Positions 1-7,690 of a stretch of DNA of 64,000 nt are shown here, piece by piece. Position numbers and translations under genes: made by a program. The stretch spans positions 17,929 to 81,928 of the forward strand of contig NZ_BCRB01000005.1 of assembly GCF_001552375.1 (NCBI RefSeq), read 5' to 3'. Every line of letters starts with the position of its first letter. Positions within the stretch are counted from its first letter, which is position 1. The notes beneath the pieces were generated by a model. The model saw nothing but the letters and a program-made list of their open reading frames with translations. It made no database searches and was not told where the DNA came from. The stretch comes from Cellulomonas iranensis NBRC 101100 = JCM 18110 (GTDB lineage Bacteria > Actinomycetota > Actinomycetes > Actinomycetales > Cellulomonadaceae).

Positions 1-233
1 GCACGGACGAGCGCGGCCTCCGACTCGAGGTACTCGGGCGAGCGGTCACCCTGTTCGAGGTACTGCGCCGTGACTCCGAGGGCACGCGCGAGCCGCTCGA
101 GGGCCGCGTCGCCGGGACCGCGCACGCCGCGCTCGAGGTGGGACACGTAGCTGGGGTGCATCATCGCCGCACGCGCGAGGTCGGCCTGCGACAGGCCGCT
201 GCGCTCGCGGGCGTCACGGATGCGTTCACTCAC
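1..233 (-). CDS. XRE-family helix-turn-helix regulator (partial)
   Basis: N-terminal 77 residues of a DNA-binding protein; the gene runs off the left edge. The visible part is a classic XRE/Cro fold: a Q-AD-LA first helix (SGLSQADLARAA), a recognition helix ending in SYVSHLERG, and a P-G-ALERLARALGV tail. Starts at GTG 233 (VSERIRD); in-frame GTGs at 242 and 251 are alternatives because no start has a clear ribosome site. What lies C-terminal is unknown. Family assignment is firm; the regulated genes cannot be told. Confidence 0.85.
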   Translation of the reverse strand, partial: MSERIRDARERSGLSQADLARAAMMHPSYVSHLERGVRGPGDAALERLARALGVTAQYLEQGDRSPEYLESEAALVR

Positions 234-363
234 GGGGTGCACGGATCTCACGATAGGGACCGACCCCGCCGCACGGAAGAGGGGCCGGGGCGACTCGTGT
301 CACGGCACGACTGACCGATACGGACGCAACGTACGCGGATACGACGAATCGCCACGGGACGTG

Positions 364-1359
364 TCAGATCTCACCCTCGGCAGGCGCGGCCACGACGCGC
401 TCCCGGGCGACGCCCGCGCGCCGCGCGAGCACCTCGACGAGTCCGACGAAGACGAGGGTCTGGACCGTGGACACCGTGAGCGCGACCGGCCCGACGTCCA
501 CGAGGTCGAGGTCGGCCAGGCCCACCGCGCCGAGCGTGAACACCGCGACGTTGTTGACGACGTGCGCGGCCGCGGCGGCCTCGAGGCCGCCGGTGCGCCA
601 CGTGACCCAGCCCATCGCGAGCGCCCACAGCGCGATGTCGAGCATCGCGAGGTTCACGTACTCGTGGCCGAGCACGAACAGCGGCACGGGCAGGGCGATC
701 GCGAACGCCGGGTGCCGCAGCCACGTGCCGACGGTCTGCAGGAGGTACCCGCGGAACACGACCTCCTCGGCGACGCACTGCGCGGGCACCAGCAGCAGGG
801 CCAGGCCGATCAGCAGCCACGCACCCGCGTCCACGTCGGGCTGCCAGGGCCGTCCGGACGCGGCCGCCACGACCGCGTCACCCGTGTGGACCACGAGCGC
901 GAGACCCGCCGCGAGCGCGAGGCAGCGCAGCGCCCACCCCCACCGCACGCGCCCCGTGACGGACGCGAGCAGGCCGACGGGCCGCGCGCCGAGCAGCCGG
1001 GTCGCGACGAGCACGGCGGGCAGCATCGCGATGATCGAGAGCATCGCGAGCGTGAACGCGAGGGGGTCGAGGAGGTCGGTGACGTCCAGGCCGGTGAGCG
1101 CGTCCCACGACGCCGGGCCGCCCGCGAACGCGGCGACGAGGAGCGCGCCGCCGCCGAGCGCGAGCAGCGCGACGTACAGCGCGAGCGCGACGAGCCCGAC
1201 GAGCAGCGGCCGCCACCACCGGGCTCCGGGACGGGTCCGCTGGAGCCGGTGGTACGCGTAGGTCCCGGGCACCTCGCGCGCGCGCACCGCCCGGGGGGCG
1301 GACACGGTCGGGGGCGCGGCGACGGTCGGGGGCGGGGGCACGACGTGCGGGCTGCTCAC
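364..1359 (-). CDS. CPBP-family intramembrane glutamic/metalloprotease
   Basis: About 331 residues, with a basic proline-rich cytoplasmic N-terminus followed by several long hydrophobic segments. The CPBP (Abi/CAAX protease and bacteriocin-processing) motifs are present in order: AEEVVFRGYLL (EExxxR), then FVLGHEY, then HVVNN, which supply the membrane-embedded active-site Glu and His residues. The GTG at 1359 was chosen because the longer frame upstream reads as low-complexity Arg/Asp sequence and crosses the divergent promoter region. Members process prenylated proteins or peptides or give bacteriocin self-immunity; nothing nearby points to a particular substrate. It is transcribed away from the radical SAM gene. 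Confidence 0.85.
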   Translation of the reverse strand: MSSPHVVPPPPTVAAPPTVSAPRAVRAREVPGTYAYHRLQRTRPGARWWRPLLVGLVALALYVALLALGGGALLVAAFAGGPASWDALTGLDVTDLLDPLAFTLAMLSIIAMLPAVLVATRLLGARPVGLLASVTGRVRWGWALRCLALAAGLALVVHTGDAVVAAASGRPWQPDVDAGAWLLIGLALLLVPAQCVAEEVVFRGYLLQTVGTWLRHPAFAIALPVPLFVLGHEYVNLAMLDIALWALAMGWVTWRTGGLEAAAAAHVVNNVAVFTLGAVGLADLDLVDVGPVALTVSTVQTLVFVGLVEVLARRAGVARERVVAAPAEGEI

Positions 1360-1481
1360 CCGACCATCGTCACGGCGGTCCCGGCACGACGCATCGGCCG
1401 CGCGACCGACCACGCGGGCGTGGGCGTCGTCCGCGCGGAAGGGACGCTCGTCCCGGACCCCGGGCCGGCGGCGGGTGTCTG

Positions 1482-2681
1482 ATGCTCGGCATGCGCCCGC
1501 ACGGCCCCGTCGTCCGCACCGTCCGCCACGACCCGGCCGACCGGCCGCTGCTCGTCATCTGGGAGGCGACGCGCGCGTGCGCGCTGTCGTGCGTGCACTG
1601 CCGCGCCGAGGCGCAGCCGCGCCGGCACCCGCGCGAGCTCGACACCGACGCCGCAACCGAGCTCATGCGCCAGGTCGCGGCGTTCGGCCGGCCCTCCCCC
1701 ATCTTCGTCATCACCGGCGGGGACTGCTTCGAGCGCGAGGACCTCACCGAGCTCGTGCGGCGCGGGCGCGCGCTGGGGCTCGCGGTGGCGGTCTCGCCGT
1801 CGGGTACCGAGAAGCTCGACCGGAAGGCGCTGCGCGCGCTGCAGGACGCGGGCGTGACGGCGCTGTCGTTGTCGCTGGACGGCGCGACGGCCGCCGTGCA
1901 CGACGGGTTCCGGCGCGTGCCGGGCACGTTCGACCGCACCGTCGAGGCGTGGGCGACAGCCCGCGACCTCGGCATGAAGGTGCAGGTGAACTCCACGATG
2001 TCGAGCCGCACGGTGCACGAGCTGCCGGACCTCGCGGCCCTCGTGCGGGCGCAGGGCGCGATGACGTGGAGCGCGTTCATGCTGGTGCCGATCGGCCGCG
2101 GCGTCGACCTGGGGGCGCTCACGCCGCAGCAGGCCGAGGACGTCATGAACTACCTGTACGACCTGGGCCCGCACGTGCCGGTGAAGACGACCGAGGGCCA
2201 CCACTTCCGGCGCGTGTCGCTGCAGCGCGCGGTGCTCGCCGCGCGCGGCGAGGACCACGTGGCCGCGCTGGGCCTGGGCGAGCTGTACGCCGAGCTGACC
2301 GAGCGCACGGCCGCGTTCGGCTGGGGCGACGGCGCGCGCGTGCGACGCCCGCCGGTCAACGTCAACGCCGGGTACGGGTTCGTGTTCGTGTCGCACGTCG
2401 GCACGGTGCACCCGTCCGGGTTCCTGCCGGTGTCGGCGGGCGACGTGCGCGAGCAGCCGCTGACCGAGATCTACCGGACGTCGGAGCTGTTCACGGGGCT
2501 GCGGGACCCCGCCCGGCTGACCGGGCGGTGCGGCGCGTGCGAGTTCGGCCGGGTGTGCGGCGGGTCGCGCTCGCGCGCGTACGCCGCGACGGGCGACCCG
2601 TTCGCGTCGGACCCGCTGTGCGGGTACGTCCCCGGGTCGTTCCCGCACCCCGAGGACGTCGCGGCGCTGCTCGCGTCCTGA
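1482..2681 (+). CDS. radical SAM/SPASM-domain enzyme
   Basis: A 399-residue protein. The SAM-cleaving [4Fe-4S] cluster site is CALSCVHC (CxxxCxxC) near residue 34, in the setting EATRACALSCVHCRAEAQPR that is typical of the TIGR04053-type branch. A TIM-barrel core follows, with the GGDC turn where many members have GGEP. The C-terminus has a SPASM/twitch cysteine set (CGACEFGRVCGG, then DPLC) for auxiliary clusters. Homologues with this architecture modify peptides or act in cofactor pathways such as heme modification, but no precursor peptide or cofactor genes are adjacent, so the substrate is unknown. ATG 1482 is used; ATG 1491 is equally possible. Confidence 0.85.
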   Translation: MLGMRPHGPVVRTVRHDPADRPLLVIWEATRACALSCVHCRAEAQPRRHPRELDTDAATELMRQVAAFGRPSPIFVITGGDCFEREDLTELVRRGRALGLAVAVSPSGTEKLDRKALRALQDAGVTALSLSLDGATAAVHDGFRRVPGTFDRTVEAWATARDLGMKVQVNSTMSSRTVHELPDLAALVRAQGAMTWSAFMLVPIGRGVDLGALTPQQAEDVMNYLYDLGPHVPVKTTEGHHFRRVSLQRAVLAARGEDHVAALGLGELYAELTERTAAFGWGDGARVRRPPVNVNAGYGFVFVSHVGTVHPSGFLPVSAGDVREQPLTEIYRTSELFTGLRDPARLTGRCGACEFGRVCGGSRSRAYAATGDPFASDPLCGYVPGSFPHPEDVAALLAS

Positions 2682-2798
2682 CACGGGCCCGCGCGGTCGC
2701 ACGCAGGTCCGCGCGGGACGGCGTCGTCGTCCGGGCGGCCGACCCGGTCGTCCGCGCGACCGATCCGGGCGGGCCCGCGGGGCGCCTAGCATCACGGC

Positions 2799-4043
2799 GT
2801 GTCCCTGACGCCCGCCCCGCCGAGCCGCGCCCGCCGCGCGTGGTCCCACACGTGGCGGCTCATGCTCGCGCTGCCGCTGGGGTTCTTCTCGGGCACGGCG
2901 GTGTACGGCGCGGGCATCGCGCGCGCCGAGATGACGGGCAGGACGAACCTCCTCGCCGAGGTGTGGATCGCGGTCGACCTGGGCGTGCTCGTGGTGGCCG
3001 CGGTCCTGTACGTGCTGCGGCACCGTGCGCCGCTGCCGATCACGGGCGTGCTCGTCGTGCTCGGGTCGTTCTCGGTGTTCTCGGCGGGCATCGCGTCGCT
3101 CGCGGTCGTGTCGCTGGCGACGCGGCGCCGCTGGGCGGAGATCCTGTCGGTCTGCGCGCTGTGGTTCGGCGCCGGCCTGGTGGCCGACCGCGCGCTGCAG
3201 AACGTCTTCCTGCCGGACGACCTGCCCTACCCGCCGCGGTGGGTGCTGCTGCTGTCGGTGCTGGTCGGCATGGCCCTGCCCGTGGTGACGGGGCTGTTCA
3301 TCGGGGGTCGGCGCGCGCTCGTCGCGTCGCTGCGCGAGCAGGCCGCGATCGCGCGCCGCGAGGCCGACGCGCGCGGCGACACGGCCCGCGCCGCCGAGCG
3401 CAACCGCATCGCGCGCGAGATGCACGACGTGCTGGCGCACCGGCTGTCGCTGGTCGCGCTGCACGCCGGCGCGCTGGAGTACCGCGCCGGGCTGGACCCC
3501 GAGCAGGTGCGCGACACCGCGGCGATCGTCCGCGAGAACGCGCACGAGGCCCTCGGCGAGCTGCGCGAGGTGCTCGGGCTGCTGCGCGACCCCGCGGCGG
3601 CCGACGAGCAGTCGCGCCCGCAGCCGACGCTCGCGCAGGTCGACGAGCTCGTCGACGGCACGCGCGCCGCCGGGTCGCCCGTGTCGTACGTGCTCGACCA
3701 CGTGGCCGAGGACGACCTGGCGCGGCTGCCGCTGTCGACGAGCCGGCACCTGTACCGCGTCGTGCAGGAGACCCTGACGAACGCGCGCAAGCACGCGCCG
3801 GGCGCGCCCGTGAAGGTCCGGCTGCACGGCACGCCGGGCGACCGCGTGGGCGTCGAGGTGACCAACCGGATGCCCGACCACCCGCCGGCGACGCCGCTGC
3901 CGTCGTCCGGGTGGGGGCTCACGGGGCTCGCCGAGCGGCTGCGGCTCACGGGTGGCGAGCTCGACGTGCAACGACGCCCGGACGGCACGTTCGCGGTGCA
4001 GGCGTGGCTGCCGTGGGCGGCCGGGACGGAGGGACAGGCATGA
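2799..4043 (+). CDS. sensor histidine kinase (HisKA_3 type)
   Basis: A 414-residue membrane kinase starting at GTG 2799. The first ~170 residues contain four or five hydrophobic segments. The dimerisation/phosphoacceptor motif RNRIAREMHDVLAHRLS places the phosphorylated histidine at residue 209. A HATPase region follows, with ETLTNARKHAPG (N box) and SGWGLTGLAERL (G box). This is the NarL/DesK-type kinase layout. Its stop overlaps the start of the response regulator by four bases (ATGA), so the two are translationally coupled and almost certainly form a two-component pair. The signal is not evident; there is no large extracytoplasmic sensor domain, so sensing is probably within the membrane. 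Confidence 0.93.
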   Translation: MSLTPAPPSRARRAWSHTWRLMLALPLGFFSGTAVYGAGIARAEMTGRTNLLAEVWIAVDLGVLVVAAVLYVLRHRAPLPITGVLVVLGSFSVFSAGIASLAVVSLATRRRWAEILSVCALWFGAGLVADRALQNVFLPDDLPYPPRWVLLLSVLVGMALPVVTGLFIGGRRALVASLREQAAIARREADARGDTARAAERNRIAREMHDVLAHRLSLVALHAGALEYRAGLDPEQVRDTAAIVRENAHEALGELREVLGLLRDPAAADEQSRPQPTLAQVDELVDGTRAAGSPVSYVLDHVAEDDLARLPLSTSRHLYRVVQETLTNARKHAPGAPVKVRLHGTPGDRVGVEVTNRMPDHPPATPLPSSGWGLTGLAERLRLTGGELDVQRRPDGTFAVQAWLPWAAGTEGQA

Positions 4044-4723
4044 CGGGCACCACCACGGCCGACGGCCGGCCGGCGACGCGGGTCGTGCTGGTCGACGACG
4101 AGACGCTCGTGCGGGTCGGGCTGCGGCTCATCCTCGGCGCGGACCCGACCATCGAGGTCGTCGGCGAGGCGGGCGACGGGCTCGAGGCGCTCGACGTGGT
4201 GCGCGCGACGTCGCCCGACGTCGTGCTCATGGACATCCGCATGCCGCGGCTGGACGGCCTGCAGGCCACGCGGCGGCTGCTGGCCGAGCAGGCCGACGCG
4301 CGCGTCGTGATCCTCACGACGTTCGACACCGACGAGATGGTGCTGGGCGCGCTGCGCCTGGGCGCCGCGGGGTTCCTGCTGAAGGACACGCCGCCGGCCG
4401 AGATCGTGCGGCACGTGCACGACGCGGGCGCGGGCCGCACGACCCTGTCCCCGTCGGTCACCGACCGGCTCATCGCGTCGGTCACCGACCAGCCGCGCGA
4501 CGAACGACGCGCGGCCGCGCGCCAGAAGCTCGACGCGCTCACCGAGCGCGAGCGCGACGTGGCCCGTGCGATCGGGCGCGGGCTGTCGAACACCGAGATC
4601 GCGTCCGAGCTGTTCATCACGGTCGCGACGGTGAAGACGCACATCAGCCGGATCCTGGAGAAGCTGCCGGCGGACAACCGCACGCACATCGCGATCTGCG
4701 TGCACGAGGCGGGCGACGTCTGA
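4040..4723 (+). CDS. LuxR/NarL-family response regulator
   Basis: A 227-residue partner of the upstream kinase. The receiver domain has VVLVDDE acidic residues and the phosphorylation site Asp65 in VVLMDIRMPRLDG, with the conserved Thr (ILTTFD) and Lys (GFLLKD) in place. The C-terminal LuxR helix-turn-helix reads LTERERDVARAIGRGLSNTEIA, then TVATVKTHISRILEKL. Length and order match the family. The ATG overlaps the kinase stop. It converges on the GAF-ANTAR gene with only nine bases between their stops. Confidence 0.94.
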   Translation: MTGTTTADGRPATRVVLVDDETLVRVGLRLILGADPTIEVVGEAGDGLEALDVVRATSPDVVLMDIRMPRLDGLQATRRLLAEQADARVVILTTFDTDEMVLGALRLGAAGFLLKDTPPAEIVRHVHDAGAGRTTLSPSVTDRLIASVTDQPRDERRAAARQKLDALTERERDVARAIGRGLSNTEIASELFITVATVKTHISRILEKLPADNRTHIAICVHEAGDV

Positions 4724-4732
4724 CGCACCGCG

Positions 4733-5479
4733 TCACCGGCCGGAGCCGGCGCCGTCCGTCCGCTCGCGGCGCGCGGCGGTCGCCCTCTGCACCACGTCCC
4801 GCGCGACCTCGCGCAGCTTGACGTTGCGGTGCTGGCTCATGGCCGACAGGTGGTCGAACGCGTCGTCGGGCGTGCCGCCGCGGTGCGCCATGATCACGCC
4901 CTTGGCCTGGTCGATCGTCGCGCGCGACTCGAGGGCCTCACCGAGCTGCGCGACGAGCGCCCGCAGCTCGTCGCGCTGCCGCGACCCGGTGAGCACGGCG
5001 GCGACCGTCCCGGCCACGAGCTCGACGGCCTCGACCTGGTCGGCGGTGTGGACCTGGTCGCCGTAGCACGTCAGCACGCCCCACCGCCGGTCGCCGTACT
5101 GCACGGGGACGGCGGTGGCGGGTCCGCCCGTGGCGGTCTCGGAGTGCCGGGCCACGCGCGGCCAGCGCGGGTCGGCCGTCCACCGCGCGCTCGTGACCGT
5201 GGCCCCGTCGCGGTACGCGTCGAACGACGGCCCCTCGCCCGCCATGACCTGCCAGCCGTCGGCCCGTGCGGCGCCCGGGCTCGTGGTCGTGACGTGCGTC
5301 GGGGCGTCCGGCTCGCCCAGCGTGAGCGAGACGTCCTCGACGCCGGGCAGCGTGCGCCGCACCACGAGCAGGAGCTCGTGCAGCGACGCGAGCGAGCCGG
5401 AGTCGACGGGCTGCATGCGGGCCAGCTCGGCGAACGCCTCGGTCCGCGCCGCCTCCGCGTCGTCCTGCCCTGGCCGCAC
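4733..5479 (-). CDS. GAF and ANTAR domain protein (RNA-binding antiterminator)
   Basis: 248 residues: a GAF-type sensory domain (about 20-165) followed by a C-terminal ANTAR domain, seen in ALESRATIDQAKGVIMAHR with the downstream DAFDHLSAMSQ helix. ANTAR proteins bind paired RNA hairpins and release transcription termination; in actinobacteria GAF-ANTAR proteins are common and respond to small molecules or stress. GTG 5479 is supported by a GGAAGGGG ribosome site seven bases upstream. No target leader RNA could be identified nearby. Confidence 0.88.
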   Translation of the reverse strand: MRPGQDDAEAARTEAFAELARMQPVDSGSLASLHELLLVVRRTLPGVEDVSLTLGEPDAPTHVTTTSPGAARADGWQVMAGEGPSFDAYRDGATVTSARWTADPRWPRVARHSETATGGPATAVPVQYGDRRWGVLTCYGDQVHTADQVEAVELVAGTVAAVLTGSRQRDELRALVAQLGEALESRATIDQAKGVIMAHRGGTPDDAFDHLSAMSQHRNVKLREVARDVVQRATAARRERTDGAGSGR

Positions 5480-5634
5480 CGGGTGCCCCTTCCGCCGCGT
5501 CGCGCCGCCCCTGCGAGGCGCGCGTGGGGATGCCCCTGGGTCGACGGGGGCGGGTGCGCGCCTGCGACGTCCTCACCTTGGCACGCGTCTCGGGGCCGCT
5601 CAAGGGGACCGGCCCGGGCGGGCGCCGCACCCCC

Positions 5635-7260
5635 TCACCGCAGCGGCGGCAGCACCTGGTGCGCGTCGAGCACGCCGCGGAACGGGTCGCCGACGTCGGC
5701 GAGCCGGTCGAGGACCGTGCGCACCGTGAACGCGTCGGGGCGCAGCCAGTCGGCGTCGAGCTCGTCCCACGTGATCGGTGCCGACACGGGCGCGCCCGGG
5801 GCGGCGCGCGGGCTGTACGGCGCGACGAGGGTCTTGTTGACGGCGTTCTGCGTGTAGTCGAGCCGCGCGTGGCCGCCGCGCTCGCGCACCTCCCACCGCC
5901 AGCTCACGAGGTCGGGCACGACCTGGCCGACCGTCCGCGAGAGCCGCTCGACCCACGCGCGCGTGTCGTCGAACGACGGCCCCGGGGCCACCGGGACCCA
6001 GATCTGGATGCCGCGCTTCCCGGTGAGCTTGGGGTACGCGCGGACGCCCAGGTGCTCGAACGCGTCGCGGTGCAGGCGGGCCAGCAGCACGAGGTCGTCC
6101 CACGTGGTCGACGTCCCGGGGTCGAGGTCCACCAGGGCGTAGGTCGGCAGGTCGGGCGCGTCGGTGCGCGACGTCCACGCGTGCCACTCGAGCGCGCCGA
6201 AGTTCGCGGCCCACACGAGCGCCGCGGGCTCGTCGACCACGAGGTAGGTGGTGGTGTCGCCCGGGTCGACGTCGGGGCGGTCCCACCGCGGCACCCAGTC
6301 GGGTGCGTGGTCGGGGAGCTGCTTGTGCCAGAACCCCGCGGTGCCGGCGCCCTGCGGGAACCGGTGCATGTTGAGCGCGCGCCCCGCGAGGTACGGGAGC
6401 ACGACGGGCCCGACGCGCGCCGCGTACCGCAGCAGGTCGCGCTTGGTGACGGGCGGCTCGCCGTCGCGGCCGCCGAACAGCTCCTTGTCGAGGTTGGTGA
6501 CGCGCAGGCGTCGGCCGTGGACCTCCCACGTGCCCGACGCCCCCAGGTCGTCGAGGGCCGCGAGCGCGTCGTCGTCGGCGGGCAGGGGTGCGGGTGGTGG
6601 CGGCGACGCGTCCCGCAGGTCCACCTCGGCCTCGGCCGCGGGCACGCCCGAGCGCCACAACCGGTCCGGGTCGGCCGCGACCTCGTCGTTGGTGCGCCCC
6701 GACACGACCGACGTCGGGTGGTCCTCGGCGTCCCAGCCGTCGACCGCGTGCTCGTCGTGCTTGTGGATCAGCAGCCACTGCTCCTTGCCGTCGCCGCCGT
6801 CCCGCCCGCGCCGGTCGCTGCGCACCAGCAGGAACTTGCCGCGCAGCCGCTCGCCGTGCAGCTCGGCGTGCAGCTGGCCGTCGCGCAGCTCCGCGGCCGG
6901 GTCGTCGCTCTTGTACGGCACCCACGTGCCGCGGTCCCACACGATCACGTCGCCACCGCCGTACTCGCCGCGCGGGATCACGCCCTCGAAGCCCGCGTAC
7001 TCCAGCGGGTGGTCCTCGACGTGCACGGCCATGCGCCGCACGCCCGGGTCGAGCGTCGGGCCCTTGGGCACGGCCCAGCTCAGCAGCACGCCGTCGAGCT
7101 CGAGGCGGACGTCGTAGTGCAGCCGGCGCGCGCGGTGCCGCTGCACCACGAACCGGCGCTCGACCGCGCCGTCCGTGGCGGGCGGCGCCCCGGACGGCTC
7201 GGGCGTGCGCGTGAAGTCGCGCATCGCGCGGTACGTGCCGAGCGCGTCCGATCCGCTCAC
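5635..7260 (-). CDS. LigD-like NHEJ protein: 3'-phosphoesterase plus polymerase, no ligase domain
   Basis: 541 residues, from GTG 7260 behind a strong GGGAGGTGG site; the longer open frame upstream is rejected. Residues ~25-190 are the LigD 3'-phosphoesterase domain (RRLHYDVRLELDGVLLSWAV, HPLEYAGFEGVIPRGEYGGG). Residues ~250-541 are the archaeo-eukaryotic-primase-like polymerase domain, with the metal-binding VDLDPG and the KLTGKRGIQIW and LDYTQNAVNKT blocks. There is no ATP-dependent ligase domain (no KxDG motif), so end joining needs a separate ligase. The domain order PE then Pol differs from the Pol-PE-Lig order of mycobacterial LigD. Ku is not in the window. Confidence 0.9.
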   Translation of the reverse strand: MSGSDALGTYRAMRDFTRTPEPSGAPPATDGAVERRFVVQRHRARRLHYDVRLELDGVLLSWAVPKGPTLDPGVRRMAVHVEDHPLEYAGFEGVIPRGEYGGGDVIVWDRGTWVPYKSDDPAAELRDGQLHAELHGERLRGKFLLVRSDRRGRDGGDGKEQWLLIHKHDEHAVDGWDAEDHPTSVVSGRTNDEVAADPDRLWRSGVPAAEAEVDLRDASPPPPAPLPADDDALAALDDLGASGTWEVHGRRLRVTNLDKELFGGRDGEPPVTKRDLLRYAARVGPVVLPYLAGRALNMHRFPQGAGTAGFWHKQLPDHAPDWVPRWDRPDVDPGDTTTYLVVDEPAALVWAANFGALEWHAWTSRTDAPDLPTYALVDLDPGTSTTWDDLVLLARLHRDAFEHLGVRAYPKLTGKRGIQIWVPVAPGPSFDDTRAWVERLSRTVGQVVPDLVSWRWEVRERGGHARLDYTQNAVNKTLVAPYSPRAAPGAPVSAPITWDELDADWLRPDAFTVRTVLDRLADVGDPFRGVLDAHQVLPPLR

Positions 7261-7394
7261 GCCACCTCCCGGCCCGTCGTACCGACAGCGTGCGTCGCGT
7301 CGGGAGGGCCCGCAACCGTGCACGTCCGTCCACCAGGGTGCGGATCGTCCGGGGCGACGCGACGATCGGGGGACGGCGAGCGAAGGAGCACCCG

Positions 7395-7589
7395 ATGAGC
7401 GAGAACCCCGGCCCCGCGGACCCCGGCGGGCACACCCACGACCACACGCACGAGCACGACCACCCGCACGACCACGACCACGCGCACGACGCCGACCAGA
7501 CGCAGCCGCCGGTCGACACGGGCCCCGGCCCGGACGAGGCGGACGTCAACCACGGGCGGCGCGAGAGCGGCCGGCACGTCGCCGACTGA
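7395..7589 (+). CDS. small histidine/aspartate-rich protein
   Basis: 64 residues, preceded by GAAGGAG six bases before the ATG. Residues 13-35 are an alternating His-Asp/Glu tract (HTHDHTHEHDHPHDHDHAHD) of the kind that binds Zn, Ni or Cu ions; the rest is polar and probably disordered. No signal peptide. It is too short for known metallochaperone families, and I do not recognise it. A strong hairpin follows 53 bases after the stop, which suggests a complete transcription unit. The ribosome site and the skewed composition argue that it is real. Confidence 0.55.
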   Translation: MSENPGPADPGGHTHDHTHEHDHPHDHDHAHDADQTQPPVDTGPGPDEADVNHGRRESGRHVAD

Positions 7590-7642
7590 CCCGACCGCCG
7601 AGTCCGCGCGGTGCGAGTCGGCCGCCCGGACCCGGGCGAAAC

Positions 7643-7672
7643 CGGACGCCCGTCCTGCGGGGCGGGCGTCCG
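7643..7672 (+). terminator. hairpin after the His-rich gene
   Basis: CGGACGCCCG and CGGGCGTCCG form a perfect 10-bp stem around a 10-base loop. It ends 18 bases before the GH15 start, so it probably terminates the small upstream gene and insulates GH15. There is no T run, as is usual in this GC range. Confidence 0.5.
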
Positions 7673-7690
7673 CACCGTAGAAAGGACGAG

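Noticed and set aside
1360..1481. A riboswitch upstream of the radical SAM gene.
   Set aside because: No known conserved core and too little space.
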